DNA from: Rotaria socialis
Lineage: Eukaryota; Rotifera; Eurotatoria; Philodinida; Philodinidae
Direction: 5' to 3'
Assembly: GCA_905331475.1 (NCBI GenBank)
Contig: CAJNYU010001189.1
Location: 4,652-68,651, forward strand
DNA: 64,000 nucleotides
The notes beneath the pieces are model-generated. The model was not told where the DNA came from and did no database searches. It saw only the letters and a list, made by a program, of their open reading frames with translations. This document shows, in pieces, positions 26,801-40,439 of this stretch; the stretch's first letter is position 1, and every line of letters starts with the position of its first letter. The translations under genes and the position numbers were made by a program.

Positions 26801-29800
26801 TATTGAATAATAAAAAAAATCAAATCAGTAGTTATTTTGAAATAGTTGTGGCTCTTGTTTGGTTAATCTGTGTCATTTTGAGTACTCTTGTTCGATTTCG
26901 AAATTTACTGCGTTAGATTTCAACATGAATTTAGGTTTTTTAAAATTTAAATCAGTTCAATATCAAATGTTTGGTAATAAAAATAATTTTTCTCAAGTAT
27001 TATTCTTCTTGAATTAAATTCTATTCTACGACAGTATAGAAGGATATTTTCACAGCAGAAAATGTACTTTAAAAACGAACATGTGCGTCAGAAAAACAAT
27101 TGTATAATTTTCATGATTTATTTTACAAATTGTTTAGTTCAACTGAAAAAAATTATTGTAAAAAAATTATAATTTTGTTCTCAAACATGTTTATTATCAT
27201 CAATAACAATGTTTGCCTTTTTTGTGTTTTACGCTTACGATTTTTAAGAAATGAGATTTTATTTGAAATTGATGCATGCGCTGATTAAGAGAAATATTGA
27301 ATAGAAGTTATTTTTACGTAACAATAACTTCTGGCTTCTAATTGATATAAAAATGAGTGAAAATAATATGCGTGATTATGCTAGATGAATTCAGCAAAAT
27401 CAGTAAGTTTGTAGTCACGTAATGGCAATATTCTATTCAAAAAATTCTCCTACTGTTAGACAATTGAATCTCTTGCGTCCACTAGGGATATCATTCGAGT
27501 GAAAATCATGTGCCGCTCGTTAAATGAATGAATTCATTACTTTTGCGTTTTTATTAAATTTATACTTAAATATATTAACTTATTGTTGACAAAAAAATCT
27601 CATGAAAAATTCTCGATAAAAAAACACTAATAATCATTTTCTGTTTTCATCAATAAGAGGAATTCATGTCGAACCCATATTCTACGTATTATAAAAGCTG
27701 ATCTATCTTATGTGTTATTGAAATGTGATAATATCAATCAACTGAATGTCGTTCAATGTTCGATTTGCTACGAAAGACATTATTTTAGTTAATAATAATC
27801 ATCGATTGTTCGTAAATTTGATTGTCGAATATTAAATAATCCAATTGTAAATGATGGTGAAAACAAATCAACAAATGCAACACCAAGATCTTGATTGTCA
27901 ACTTCGATGAACACTTGTTTTTTTTACATTATTCTTTCAAGGCTATATAACTTACGAAACATTTATATGAAAGTTGAATTTAATATTTTTGCAAATATTC
28001 AATGAAAATAGATCTATGCAACATTGTTTATTTTTTTTGTGGCATATAACGAAACACTCTGTGTGAACACTATAATTGAAGAAATCCAACTTTGAACTGC
28101 CTTGTTGAATGCTTGACATATACTGCCTAGAAAAATATTTATTAATAAAATTTTAAATGAAGTTCCGTTTTTTTTCTTTCAATTTAGATCATCATAAATT
28201 ATATAAAAAAAAGATTACAGAAGTACTAGTTACCAATGACTTTACTGGCATAGACAACCAGTGTTACTCATGGGCCATATAATAAAAAATAAAGCCTGAA
28301 GGGAAATATTTTTTTATTAGAATTACATGCAATAGCCAGCAGTAAATTTTTTGAAGAAATTTGTTTTATAATTAAATATTTTTATCTTAAGCGTTGTTCA
28401 ATCGCAAGAAAACTAGAAGCCACCATTTACAATCGTACCGAATAATCAAGCTTGTCGTAAGAAACATCGATGAGCTTCTATATTATATTATTTATTAGTC
28501 TCACATTAGAATTCAAATCAAGTTTAATGATCTTTATCGTTCTAAATGTTATTGCAAATGTTCTTTTTGTCTTCTTTGCCTAGTCTCTTGGATCGAGCAT
28601 ACAATAGATTTCTCGTTTTTTTTCTTCTTTATGTAGGACTGTTTGTGGCCAATCAACAAAATAGAATAATTGAAGTTGATCGATTCAAGAGAAAACCATC
28701 AAGTATTTGCATAAACAATTTAGAGTTCTATTTTACAATTGTGTGAACAAATAAAATTGCTGATAGTTTTTGTGTTTTCATAGAAAGGAAATTGAAAGCA
28801 TCTAGCAACATGCAAAGAAAAGAATCTAATCGTTGTTATTAAAATGAATGAGAGTTACTCAGTTCAACATCACCACGCATTGTCTATCATCAATTATGAT
28901 TTTTTTTTCTTAATTAGAATAATAATCATGCACTAGTCGTATATCCTTTTGATTGATGAATCGTACCATCGGCGCCTTAAAAAATCAGCAAAACAAATCT
29001 TATATGATTTAACCTGCATATCAGAGTTCTATTAGAAATTAAAAATCAAAATTCTACTTATCAGTACTACAGGAGAATGAAAGTTATCTTTCTTAATTCA
29101 ATAATGGTTTTATATAAATAGGTTAAGAATTATATCTTGATTTAGAGAGAGAAAAAAGAAGACAAGAAAATCATTAGTTACTATCGATTTGGAGAGTAGT
29201 GAGTCTTCATGCTGTTTTCTTATTCTTCTTACTCACTAACTTCTTCTTGTTGTTATCATAAAAGAATAGAAGAATGTTTTACTGTTTTCTAACGACAATC
29301 GAATGCAATCGTGACAGAATGACAAAAATGATTTTCAGTGAGTGAATACTTCGCATGACTTCTATTTTCCCCTGGACTCTGTTTTCTATAAAAAGAAAAG
29401 CAAAAGATCAAATCTAGATTTATATCTATTTTTCTTCCTATGTAGAGTGTCAAAAATGATTGATATTCATGTAATCTCGAACTCGATATAAAAGGCGATC
29501 AGGTAAGTAGAACAGAACTTGAGCATCACATTAAAAATCCTATTTAATTATCTTATGCAGAACGTTTTTACACATGATCTGCACATACAGATTTATAGAT
29601 AATGAAAAGAGATCTTTGGTTATTCTTCTCTTCATTACAAGACAGTGTCAATCACTGATTATTGATAGATAATATTGAAAAGTAGTAAGAAAATATAGAT
29701 ATTTTTCTCCATGGAATATCGTGATTAATTCTATTTTTATAAAACACGGCCAGTCACCTTGTAAAATTTTTTTTTCGAAAGCACAAAATCTCGTGCCCTG

Positions 29801-32800
29801 CAGATATGAAAATAAAAATAAATATTTGAAGCGATCTGTAGAACCTATCCTCTATTTAGTTTTTATTTACTACTTGTGTCATCGAGTGTGCCAATAAAAT
29901 GTAAGTTTTGTTTTTTGATAAAATGATTATGAGATTATTTTTACAATTTCTTTTTTAATAATACTTGTTTAAAGTTTACAGGCTAGTGACTATTTCTACT
30001 ACTATAAGCAATTTTTCTCATCAAAATATGCACAAATAACGATTTCATGCTCGGGATACATTCGCACTTATTACAGTTCTATATTATTCAGAAATCTTTA
30101 AGATTAAATATTATTGGTGTAATCAGAAAATATCATGACAAAAAAAGAAGTAAAATGGGTGCACTTTTTTCAATTCTATTCAGATAAAGTAGATTTCCTA
30201 TTGATGAATTTCTTCGGAGAAAAAAAGAGAGTGAGTTTGGTTTGAGTGTAGCAATACCAAAAAATTTCTAAATTAATGATACATAAAGAAAACAAAAGGC
30301 TATCGTTTCGTCTGAAACTACAAATACAATCAGATAACGACTGTAACGATAAGAGACGTTTTATCGTGATACCGAACTGTTTTTATTTCAATCATTCTTC
30401 TCCTGTTATAGATACACTTTCTTTCTCGGGGGCGCGTCACTCAACCGGAGAGAACGAGAAGAAACACGACAAAGAGGAAGAGAGAATACACATGACAATG
30501 AGGAGAAAGTCGTTATGTACATTGATTAGGATAGAACGAGTGCTTATATCGGCGCAACGACCTTTTCTATTGAAATCGAAAAAGGTCAAAGGCAATTTTA
30601 TCTCGATTATAATTCTAATTCAGAGAAGAAATTCTCTGTCCTTCAGCTAGGAGCTCTGTGGACTTCCTTCCGCATTTGCCGACCACCGTCGCAATTATTT
30701 TCCGAAGACCTCATAAAAATATTAATCAAGCCGAGATGTCAAACCTGAGATAGTTTCTCATATACGTTTTGAACCTGTATTTCAAGGCATGAAGAAAATT
30801 CCTGTTCGAGTTTACAATCTATTACTTGCAAATCGATCGAACGCTTCATTTTATATTCAAATTAGATTTGATCTCCAATGTATCGCGTGCTATTCGTTTG
30901 GATATTTCTGAAGAGAAGAATTTTTTCATGGAGCACGTTATGGTTAGTGAACTTTAAAATTAAATCGAAGTTTAAATTAGAAAAATATTATATACAGTTA
31001 ATTACTTCGTAACTAAACGGATATTATAACAAGACGAAAAAGAAAACTAAAAGAAAATTTAATCATTTTCCTATTGCTACACGTTCTTTCGGGAAGAAAA
31101 GCTTCTTTTTATTTCGTTTTCATTGCCTTATTTGTATTACACTATAGAACAGTTAATTTTACTGTATAACCCGAAAAGCAAACTTGTCATAGTCTTTTCC
31201 TTTAGAAAGAAGTAGAATTTAAAAAATTAGCTTCCATGATACGCAATATCTGTGTCAAATAGTTAGTGTGGCTTATTGTTTGATTTTCTAAATCTTCGAA
31301 TGCAGACATCTCCTTATAATGAAACGTCCATGAAGCTCTGCTATTGGGTATAGGCTATTTCAATGGCATATTTGATGAGTGCAACACAGATTAATTTATA
31401 TTATTCAAGAAAGTACGCGATGTCTCTTAATATATTGAATAGATTGTCTAGAAAACAAACTTGATTTAAAACAAAACTATGTGTAGAATAAATATCGATT
31501 CCGATTTTTCTCTTTTTTTCCACTAAACAAGGCACTATTGACACAGTACATATTTTGAAGTAACAACTATTCTGTCGGTAGAAGAAGGAAATGCTAGTAA
31601 AAAACAAGAATACACGCTCTTTCCCTTTTTCAATTACTAATCCCACTGAGATGACGTAGGTTATCTTTTCTATTAAAAAGGAAAAGGGTTTCCGTCACTG
31701 TAAGCTAACGTTTGAAGCGTGATTCAGTTCTTTTCTGTAGAATACATATTGGTATCAGTTCCTTCGACTCTTGTGAACAATTGTTATTTGCATGATTATA
31801 GAGAGATATCCATTTTTCTTCAAACAGACTAAATAAGTTCATTCGATAATTGGGCATATCAAATAGTAAGTTTGGTGAGTATAGAGTTCAAAACAAAACA
31901 GCAAAAAAAACATTCTATAGATGAAAATACGAGAATCAAGCCTAATCACAGAATGGACTTATAAATGCTCATTTACGGACATTGTTACAAGAACTTCCGA
32001 TATGCTTCTATTTTCATCGTCGATACAAACACACAATAGTGATTAAGCAGTCAGAATATATGTTAGTAGTTATTGTTTCAAGGTTGAATTTCACTAAAAA
32101 TATTTTAGGAAAAACTATTCTACGCCAGTAATTATTCTTATCTCTGAATTATCTTGAATGTGAATGATTCAGAGATGAACACATATAAATGGTTGGCTGT
32201 TTTCGTCTATTCAGTTTGCTTTCTATACAAACACAAACGACAAACTCATGCCATTATCAACTTCAATAAGTGTCCCAACATTTATTTTCTTGTTTAGACT
32301 TCGCGTACTCCTCTCTATGTGATATGATATTAGAGAAAGCTGATATATAAGTAATTATTTTTGATTTCATTAAATTTTAATAAAAGACCATAGCAACTAG
32401 CTTAGGGTACCATTACATACCATAGAAACTAGTCTATGCCCGTGTTAAATATACGAGCTAACAATTAATACTCCATTGCAGACATAAGCAAATAGGCAAT
32501 GACCTAATTATAGGTTTGGAAAATCAAGGTAGATTTTTCAGATCAACTATTTTGAATTATTTTAGTAAGCCTAAGCGACATATGTGAGTTCCACATTTTA
32601 GCCCTAAAGAGGCTGCGCTAGCAAGTTTTTGTAAAAGAAAGTTAGAATAATCCACGTGATTAAACAAATATGCACAAATCGTTAATTAATATTTTTTATC
32701 CGATTAGATTATTGCGACATTTCGTTCATGTATAATATTGAATATCAATGAACTAATGAAAAGAATAAAGTTCAGCTTTAGTTGATTCATCACATGCTTT

Positions 32801-33292
32801 CCTTATTCGCCATTGTAACAACTGCCAGCGGTGCTCAATTTCCTTTTTTTTCTCTTTATAAATGTCGTCAGTTATTTACTATAAAAGATCGAGGCTCCCA
32901 TTGAATTCATGTTTTTTGCTTTAATTAAATTCTTTTCTTTTATTATGTTAAGTTCTTTTTTTTCATTACAAATTTTGTTATCCCTTTACTTAACTAATCG
33001 ATTCTTGTTTTTCATAAAGACTAGTGGAAAATACTCGTTCATGTCTTAGATTAAAATGTAATTAATAGCTGAGTAACATATAATGATATGTTTTTTGATA
33101 AAACGTTTCTTATTACGTTCTCATTTCATAATCACTTGATGAAAATAGTCATCATACCTGATTTTGTATTGATGTGTAATGTTAATAAAAAGAAAATTTG
33201 CAAAATGAGAAATACTAAAAGAAATTTAATCTCTCCTATTTTCTAATTTGCTTTCTCTTGCTCATAACTATCGTCTTCATTTTACTAGATAC
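23870..33292. other. Long gene-poor stretch, about 9.4 kb
   Basis: Very AT-rich. I find only a partial copy of a dispersed repeat (25617-25960), homopolymer runs and chance open frames. The longest (124 codons at 30276-30650) sits in a locally GC-richer patch but has no recognisable domain and many Lys/Arg/Ser/Ile residues. If transcripts exist here they are probably noncoding or consist of very short exons I cannot recognise. Confidence 0.5.
25617..25960 (-). repeat. Dispersed repeat, copy 1 (unclassified, internally deleted)
   Basis: Reverse-complement partner of 52157-52725. Shared landmarks are GGAAACATCGGATT, AAAAACTGAGTC, ATCCCTGTAC followed by a C run, CTCATCTTCGAACTCGACTGA and the GGCCGGACGGACAC block near the end. 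Copy 1 lacks roughly 230 bp that copy 2 holds in the middle. No terminal inverted repeats or coding potential were found, so the class is open. Confidence 0.85.
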
Positions 33293-34315
33293 ATGTTATC
33301 CGCATCATCATTCTCCTCAACAACGGCAGATGCAATTCTTATTGCATCATGGTCTCGTATGTCAACAAATATAAATTGTTATTTTTCAATATTTTTGTTT
33401 ATATTTGGTGTAATTGGAAATATACTTAATATTCTTGTTTTATCTCAACGATCTCTAAGATCGAATCCGTGTTCATGGTTATTTCTTATATCATCATTAG
33501 CAAATTTTATTGCGCTTTTATCTGGTCTTACAACACGTATTATATCAAATTGGACGAGCGATCTGACAGATACAGTTGCATGGCTTTGCAAGCTTCGTAT
33601 TTTCACTCTTTATTCATCGAGAACCATTGCAGCATGGCTGATTATGTTAGCAAGTTTCGATCGTTGGCTTTTGTCTTGTCGAAGTGCTCGGCGTCGACAG
33701 TTGAGCTCAATAAAACGTGCACAACGAGGCACACTTATCGTTATTCTATTTTCGTTATTTATCTACTCACCACTATTCTATTGTTATGAAGCCAATCTAA
33801 GCAATGCACCACTTCGATGCTATAGTAAAACAATTCTATGTCGAATATTTGCTGACCAAGTTTATACTTGTATAACAATTGTTTTTCCTTTAATATTGAT
33901 GTTTTTATTTGGCTTTATGACAATGTCAAATGTACGCAAATTAAAATATCGTTTACAATCTCCACTTCTACCAAGATTGAGTATTGCAACATGTCCTAGT
34001 GATAAACGGCAGCGATTTCGACGACTCGATCGCCATTTATTAATAATGCTTCTTGTACAAATTAGCTTTTTGGCTTTATTCACACTTCCACAGGCAATAC
34101 AACAAATATATTCGACAATTACAATAGATCAGCCTAGAACGACAGTTACAGATACAATTGAAAGTTCTATTTATGCATTTGGAATTTTATTGACGTATTT
34201 GGCTAGTGGAATGCCATTTTATATTTATACATTAAGTGGTGGCTGTGTTTTTCGGCAAGCATTTTTTGCTCTAATTGAACGTACGAAAAAGACAATTTTC
34301 TGTCAACAAAAATAG
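33293..34315 (+). CDS. Rhodopsin-like GPCR, cluster member 1
   Basis: Single-exon receptor of about 340 aa. I took the ATG at 33293; the frame is open upstream but without ATG, and an AG just before suggests a spliced 5' UTR. TM1 has GNILN (GNxxN). TM3 follows WLCKLR and ends SFDRWLLS, so DRY is DRW. The second loop has CYSKTILC. TM7 carries ASGMPFYIYTLSGG in place of NPxxY. The same DRW and (S/A)(N/S)GxPFYIYTL signature marks the three relatives at 38-56 kb, but this one is the most distant of the group. Ligand unknown; the layout resembles invertebrate peptide receptors, which is inference. Confidence 0.88.
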   Translation: MLSASSFSSTTADAILIASWSRMSTNINCYFSIFLFIFGVIGNILNILVLSQRSLRSNPCSWLFLISSLANFIALLSGLTTRIISNWTSDLTDTVAWLCKLRIFTLYSSRTIAAWLIMLASFDRWLLSCRSARRRQLSSIKRAQRGTLIVILFSLFIYSPLFYCYEANLSNAPLRCYSKTILCRIFADQVYTCITIVFPLILMFLFGFMTMSNVRKLKYRLQSPLLPRLSIATCPSDKRQRFRRLDRHLLIMLLVQISFLALFTLPQAIQQIYSTITIDQPRTTVTDTIESSIYAFGILLTYLASGMPFYIYTLSGGCVFRQAFFALIERTKKTIFCQQK

Positions 34316-34766
34316 AATATTTTTTATTTTATTAAATAAAATAAATGAGTTTAAAACTATTTTCTGCTTCTTAAAAATGATGATGTCATAGAAATATTTT
34401 TAGGTCTCAAATCAGAAATCGAAGTCAATTAGAGCAGAAGAACGACCTTCTTTTTGTTTTTAATATCTAGATTTCACATAAATAAATAAATTATTAAGAA
34501 AGAAAGATCATTACATCCAATTGACATAGACATTTAATTATACTGAGATTGCATTAATTTTGAATTATTGATCTTCAGTTGCTAATGAATGGCTCGTGTT
34601 TTCATGGTTCAAAAATAGGTTTTAATGAAAATTTTGACAAAATCACAGTATGAATAGTTGTATTCCTGGGTTATGACCTTTATTTATTTATGAATATACG
34701 TGCATCTATGACATTAATTGTTCTCATGTCTTAGGATGAAAATCTAGCATTATATGTCTCCTAATT

Positions 34767-35330
34767 AATGCGATGCGAAGCATAGCATTTATGTAGTCCT
34801 TCGAGGATTTTTTAATGCGATGCGAAGCAGAAGCATTTATGTAGTCCGTCACGAGTTTTGTTTTTTACTTACCTGACGTATGCGCCACAAGTCGTCGTTT
34901 TGTGTCGCAATGATCTCGAGAACCATAAATCATAGAAAACTCATTGAAACTGGAGATGAGGGTATCAAGATCGAACTTGAGAAATCTTTTTTTCTAATTT
35001 TTAATCGGACGTTTCGATCGCCTAAAAATACCGTTCGAAAATGACGATTTTGAAAGGCTTTTATCGTTTCAGGTCTTTAAGATAATTAAATAAATGACGT
35101 CATCAACATATGTTAGCAACTGTGGTCTATTCATTCACAGCTGATCTAAGATAATGAATCATAGAGATAATTAATTGTTCAATCGAAATCGATCTTCGAG
35201 AATGTATTGCTAAGTAGGAATAGAGTTTTCTCAGTGGTGAATACCATTATGGCTACATAAAAAGTATTCAAGATTTCTTCGAATTCATGATTTTTCGTTG
35301 GAAATCCAGATTCTTGCTTCGCACTGCATT
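34767..35330. mobile_element. Putative non-autonomous inverted-repeat element
   Basis: The left end has a 33-35 bp unit, AATGCGATGCGAAGCA followed by GCATTTATGTAGTCC, present twice (34767 and 34814). The right end, 35315-35330, reads TGCTTCGCACTGCATT, the inverse of the left unit with two mismatches. No open frame lies between. The repeated left end may be a tandem duplication of the terminal sequence. Target-site duplication not resolved. Confidence 0.6.
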
Positions 35331-35340
35331 TCGTATACGA

Positions 35341-35341
35341 N
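35341..35341. other. Undetermined base (N)
   Basis: The only ambiguous base in the window, just outside the right end of the inverted-repeat element. It probably marks a consensus conflict, for example between near-identical repeat copies or alleles. Confidence 0.95.
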
Positions 35342-35948
35342 TATAAATTAAATAAACAACCCCTACATAAGAGTAAATAAATAGCTAAAATTCTATCATT
35401 ATGGGTACAGCTGTCGCATCTTCAGAAGATGAACCTCAATCAAAGTCACCAACGATTTCATTTATTAATTCACAAAAAGGAAAACAATTGCTAATAGTAA
35501 ATGAATATATTTCGATTATCATATGTTAGTATTAACGTACATAATGAAACATACTTCTCTCAAGTCAGAATTCGAAAACACTCTTTTCAATCATTTTCCA
35601 CAATAATATTTTTTTTTCGACATTTTTCCCTTTCGACTTTTTTCCCCATCGATTTTTCGACGTTTTTCCTTTCGACCTTTGGACGGCCAACCGAACAATC
35701 TTGTAGATCTTTATCCTACAAATGATTTTTATAAATTATTTAAGAGTAAAATTTCATATACATGATATTTCAATCAACCTAGACCAAGCAACTTCCGGTA
35801 TTATATTAAATTCGAAAACTTTTTATTAATTAAATATTGCAGTGTTGTTGGCGTATATTTATTTAACTATTTTCAACGGCTTGGAGAGTTAAGTTAAATA
35901 CGTAATTATAAGGACGTTGAAATCACTCATCCTTTCAAATTCGCTATT

Positions 35949-36308
35949 CCCAGAAGAATCATTCCGATAGTAGGATCCGACAAGATCCCAGAGGGAATCC
36001 TATCCGATATCATTAAAATGTTAATAAAACCGATGAAATTCCGTTGGATTCCTGGAAACGGATTTACAGTCGGATCCCTGCCGCTGGAATCCGAGAAAAA
36101 CCTGTGTCGGAATTCAACGGAAACCGACGCTAGCATACAACCCTTGTATTTTGATGGCATCAGATGCTTATTCACTCCTGATTAAGAAAATTGATTTTGT
36201 CCGTCGGATCCGACAGCGATTCCTCAACCAGGAATCCGTCGGGTTTTTGTCGGAATGTTGGATCCTAAGAGATCCGATGGAATCCGATGTCGGATTAGTT
36301 TACCTGGG
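35949..36308. mobile_element. GGATCCGA-rich inverted-repeat element, copy A
   Basis: Begins CCCAGAAGAATCATTCCGAT and ends ATTAGTTTACCTGGG, so CCCAG...CTGGG termini are inverted. The interior is packed with short motifs of the ATCCGA/TCGGAT type in both orientations, often part of GGATCCGA or GGATTCC. Same family as 46617-46974. Non-coding; foldback or MITE type. Confidence 0.75.
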
Positions 36309-38074
36309 TTATGAACAGTTTTTTTAGATAAGAATGAACGTTACACATACAAGAAAGAAAATGTTCAAAAAAAACCGAAGAACTTTATGTTTATAAGTAA
36401 AAATGAGAAAAAATCTTTGTCTATCGTTCGCTAGAAACACGATTGATACAAAGCATTATGGTAAAGTACAAGAGATAAAAACGTTTTTACAACTACTTTT
36501 TATTGTTACGACACAAAAATAAGAGACCTGCGGCAATATTTAGAGAAAATTTGAGTGAGTTTATCGAATAGCATAATAGAAAACATTTTTACTATAATTA
36601 AAAGCTAGTTTAGACTCGTTTACTTCCTGTATTGTAATTCTTTCTCATGACTCTCTGCCTGTTGTTTGAAGCTTCAATAAAAAAAACACTAAAGGGATTT
36701 CAGCTCAATTATGTTTGTCGTTGAAACCTTGTTGTTTACAGCTTATAATTTCATATTGCCATTTGAGTGTTTAATAAACACATCATACAATTTTCAGTAC
36801 AAATAAAACGTATAACTGTGCCATATTTATGAAGCATTAGTAACCGTTAACTGATAATATGATATAAGTTTCGTTAAAACCTAAAGATGTATCAAAATAA
36901 ACGAGATATTTAAATTTGGTATAGAAGTCACTTAAATAAACAAAAGTATTTTGCAGTCCAAACGTGTTTTAGAAGCTCAGCAACTAATTTTTATATATTA
37001 GTTCTAACATTTCACATAACATTATTAATTATCAATTTAAATATTATATCCTGATGGCTTAGATTGAATAAGAGACAAAACAAAGTTAATAGGAGTAATG
37101 TCCAAATAAAAATGAATAACATCCGTATTTTGTTACTTCGTAAGTTATGGCCGGATATTAAACAAAATTCATCATAGTTCAAAGAAATTAATTGTAGATA
37201 TTCAATGCTTATACTTATTGAATAATTATGTTTCCAATCAATTTTGAATCAGTCAAAAATTCTAGACCGTATTTGCAAATATTTAACCTAGCGACCTCGA
37301 CCGATATTCTACGTTTAGCAGCAAAAGATATTTAATTTAGAAATTTTACTCCTAGTTATACTCTACTCGAGATATAGCTATTAAAATTATCATAAAATGA
37401 TTAATCGAATTAATAATTCAAAGTACAATTTCAAAAATTTTCATTTTGCTTCTATATACTCAACGTGTCGTAGGCAGAAGTCACGCTTAAAATGATATTA
37501 ATGGGGTGTTTTTTAAGCTATTTTTCGGTAATAAAAATTCTTAGCTAAAATAACTCTATATAGAACACTTGAAAATTTATCGTGAAACTTTCACGGTTAC
37601 TAATCTGCTGATATAGTCCAATGCATGAAAACTCATATTTGATATGGGAGCGCATTATGTTTTTTCATCAGAGAACAAGATCTTATGATGTCTGTCAACT
37701 TTTACGATACGATACGCTCGAGTAGTTATTTTAAAATTTAGATGATTTTTATAATTTCAGAGAAAAGTTTTCAGCTCGAAAATCTGAAAAATAGGCATAT
37801 CTCGACATGCACATATTATTAATTTGCAACTATTCGTAATATTAATACGATCACGGAAATTTCTTTTACATCTTGACGGCTATTTGTTTGAATACACTTT
37901 CTATTTCAAAGAAAAACCTGCTGAGAGATCAGAGCTCCAATTAATAACATATTATAAATTATGATTTTGAACACCCTCAAGACAGTCTACTTCTCTTAAC
38001 ATAGAGGGAATATAATAAGGGTTGTTGAATTTCTATTTTATGTCATTCATTTGTAGTGGATTCAGAGACAGAGT

Positions 38075-39077
38075 ATGTGCCAATCGTCATATAATGAATC
38101 TCTTATCATAGAATTAGATTCTGTTTTAACTCAATTTAATCGTTACGTATTAATAATAATTCTTCTGTTTGGTATTGTGGGAAACATTCTCAATATCATT
38201 GTTCTGTCACAACGTTCACTTCGTGCTAATCCATGTGCTTGGATTTTTCTGGTTGCATCAATCGTTAATCTGATCTCTATTCTAACTGGTCTTATTACAC
38301 GAATGCTAAGTGATTGGGTGGCTGACCCAACCACCTATATTCGCTGGGTTTGTAGACTTCGTGCTTATGCCGTATCCAGCACAAGAACAATGGCTCCATG
38401 GTTGATTGCATTAGCTACAATAGATCTATGACTTTTATCACGTGTCGATGCTGGGTGTCGACGAAAAAGTATATTAAAGAATGCTCAACGATGGACAGCA
38501 GTGATTATCAGCCTTTCCATACTTCTTTATGCTCAAATGTTTTATTGTTATGAAGCGAATCTTACCGATACATCTTTGCAATGTTATGGTAAAACCGTTG
38601 TATGCCGTTATCTTACTGATGTATCATTTGCTGCAACTACAATTACACTTCCTTTGTTCACTATGGTTTTATTTGGTTTGTTAACTGGTGCAAATGTGCG
38701 TAAAAGTCAGCGTTGTATTCAAACACTAACTGCACGGAATGTCAACCCTACAGTGAATAAATCATCACGAGCACAAAATGAAAATTCAGAAGGAAGAGCC
38801 ACGCAAAAAGCAGATCCCAGTCTTCTTTGAATGCTTCTGTTTCAAGTTATTCTTCTACTCTTCCATTATCTCTTGAAAAGTTTTATTCATCTTTCTCGGG
38901 AGAAAATGGATCGTCTTCGCGACAGGCCATCAATAGCTTCATATACGATTTAGCCGTTTTGACTTATTTTGTATCGAATGGTGTGCCTTTCCATATATAT
39001 TGTGTGGTGGAACTGTATTTCGTAAAGCATTGCATGATTTTATTTTAAGGTTGAGACGAAAAGTTATGTGCCAATAA
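38075..39077 (+). pseudogene. Broken rhodopsin-like GPCR, cluster member 2
   Basis: Starts like its intact relatives (ATG then SSYNESL, 38075) and is closely similar to the receptor at 55126 through TM1-TM3. At the DRW motif the Trp codon is TGA (IDL-stop-LLS, 38429-38431). A second TGA replaces an Arg codon in the SLLRMLL block (38828-38830). A frameshift follows before TM6, and another near the PFYIY motif (PFHIYCVVEL). Sequence then continues to a family-type end RKALHDF...CQ and TAA at 39075-39077. At least four breaks, but remaining similarity is high, so inactivation looks fairly recent relative to the duplication. Confidence 0.9.
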
Positions 39078-40439
39078 AATTACTTACTTGAGTAAATCAA
39101 AATTTTGAGTTAACAGAGATTTCACAATTTTCGATTCACCACAATTGTAAACTTGCACATTTTACCTAGAGAAGTAATTTGATAAACTTGAAAATAGTAA
39201 GAAATAATCTTTGTCTTGTGATAGAGTTAAGTCTGTGTCATGCTTTTAGTTTTACTCTTTAGTCAAAAGAAGTTATATTGTCAGCTAACAAATACGTATT
39301 ATTATATAATAATGCAAATCAAGCATTTGCTGATTTGCTAATGCACTGCATTTAAGAGGCAAATGACAGATTTTTTTATCCTGATCGGTATTCATTTTGT
39401 ATCAGTGCCACAAACAGTATCGATATTCAGGTGATTCGACAGGTGTACTATCATTTTCAAAAGTACTTTTCTAGAATCTATGTGTGTGACGTATCTAATC
39501 ATAAGTTAATAGTGAAATGTATTAATGTATTGCGCGTCGAAGATTGTCTATTCTATTCGCAGACCACATCGTACCGTCAATGAATCATTATTACTATGAT
39601 AATGTTCCTATATACATAATTATTATCGTTCATGAAACGTTCCACCACTAAACTAGTTATTAGTTAAAAAAGATACTTCTTCATGTATGATTGGTCCACA
39701 CCCCATAATGTACGCTATTTTATTTCTCACAATATTGATTAGAAATACAAACGATCAATAAGATTATATGTTTTCTAACGTTTAAGAGTCTAAACACTAT
39801 TCAGCATCAAATAGTGAAAATATTTAAATCAAAAGATTCATCTTAGGGCCAATGATAATCGTTTTATCAGGTTGACATCTTGTATTCATGATTCAAGAGA
39901 ATGCCCATCTGTTATATTTATGAGTACTTGTGACTCAGTTTTAACAAAATAAAATTTGCCTTAAAAAATGATGACTTTCTAGAATGTAAAAACATATGAA
40001 CAGCTCCGATAATTATAAGTAAGACCTTCTATAAATAATTGTTACATTGAATGGTCGTTAGTTGCAGACATATATCTTATCCTATTTTTAAAAGAACTAA
40101 TCATCAATATTTTTAATTGTTCTAATGTTCTAATCGCGAACACGCTTCACCGATATCCTAACTTGTTGACATGTACATACTGACGTAGACATCTTCGAAA
40201 AGACCAATTTAATTCAGAATGTTCTCATCTCTTACAAAACAAAAAGCTTTCAGAAGTCAAAGAACGGTTAGATGAAATTCGTATAGATATATGAGAAACA
40301 TAGTTGTGTTAGTAAAATATCGTTGTTAATGATATTTTAATGAATTAATAATCAAAAGTCAGCTTAATCTCTGAGAAGGATAAAATTTTATCGATCTCTA
40401 TACCAATGAATAAAAAATTTAGACCACTGCACAATTTTC
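39078..40439. other. Intergenic, no recognised feature
   Basis: AT-rich sequence downstream of the broken GPCR. No repeats with termini or plausible exons were seen. Confidence 0.5.

Larger units (their letters stand above)
34316..38074. other. Intergenic with repeats, between GPCR 1 and broken GPCR 2
   Basis: Contains two inverted-repeat elements (34767-35330 and about 35949-36308), one undetermined base at 35341, and an imperfect tandem of TTTTCGAC/TTTTTCC units near 35605-35690. The remainder (36.3-38.0 kb) is AT-rich and featureless. Confidence 0.5.

Noticed and set aside
30276-30650. 124-codon open frame in a slightly GC-richer patch
   Set aside because: No domain, signal peptide or coding-type composition; rich in Lys/Arg/Ser/Ile as expected from AT-rich DNA, with no neighbouring exons.
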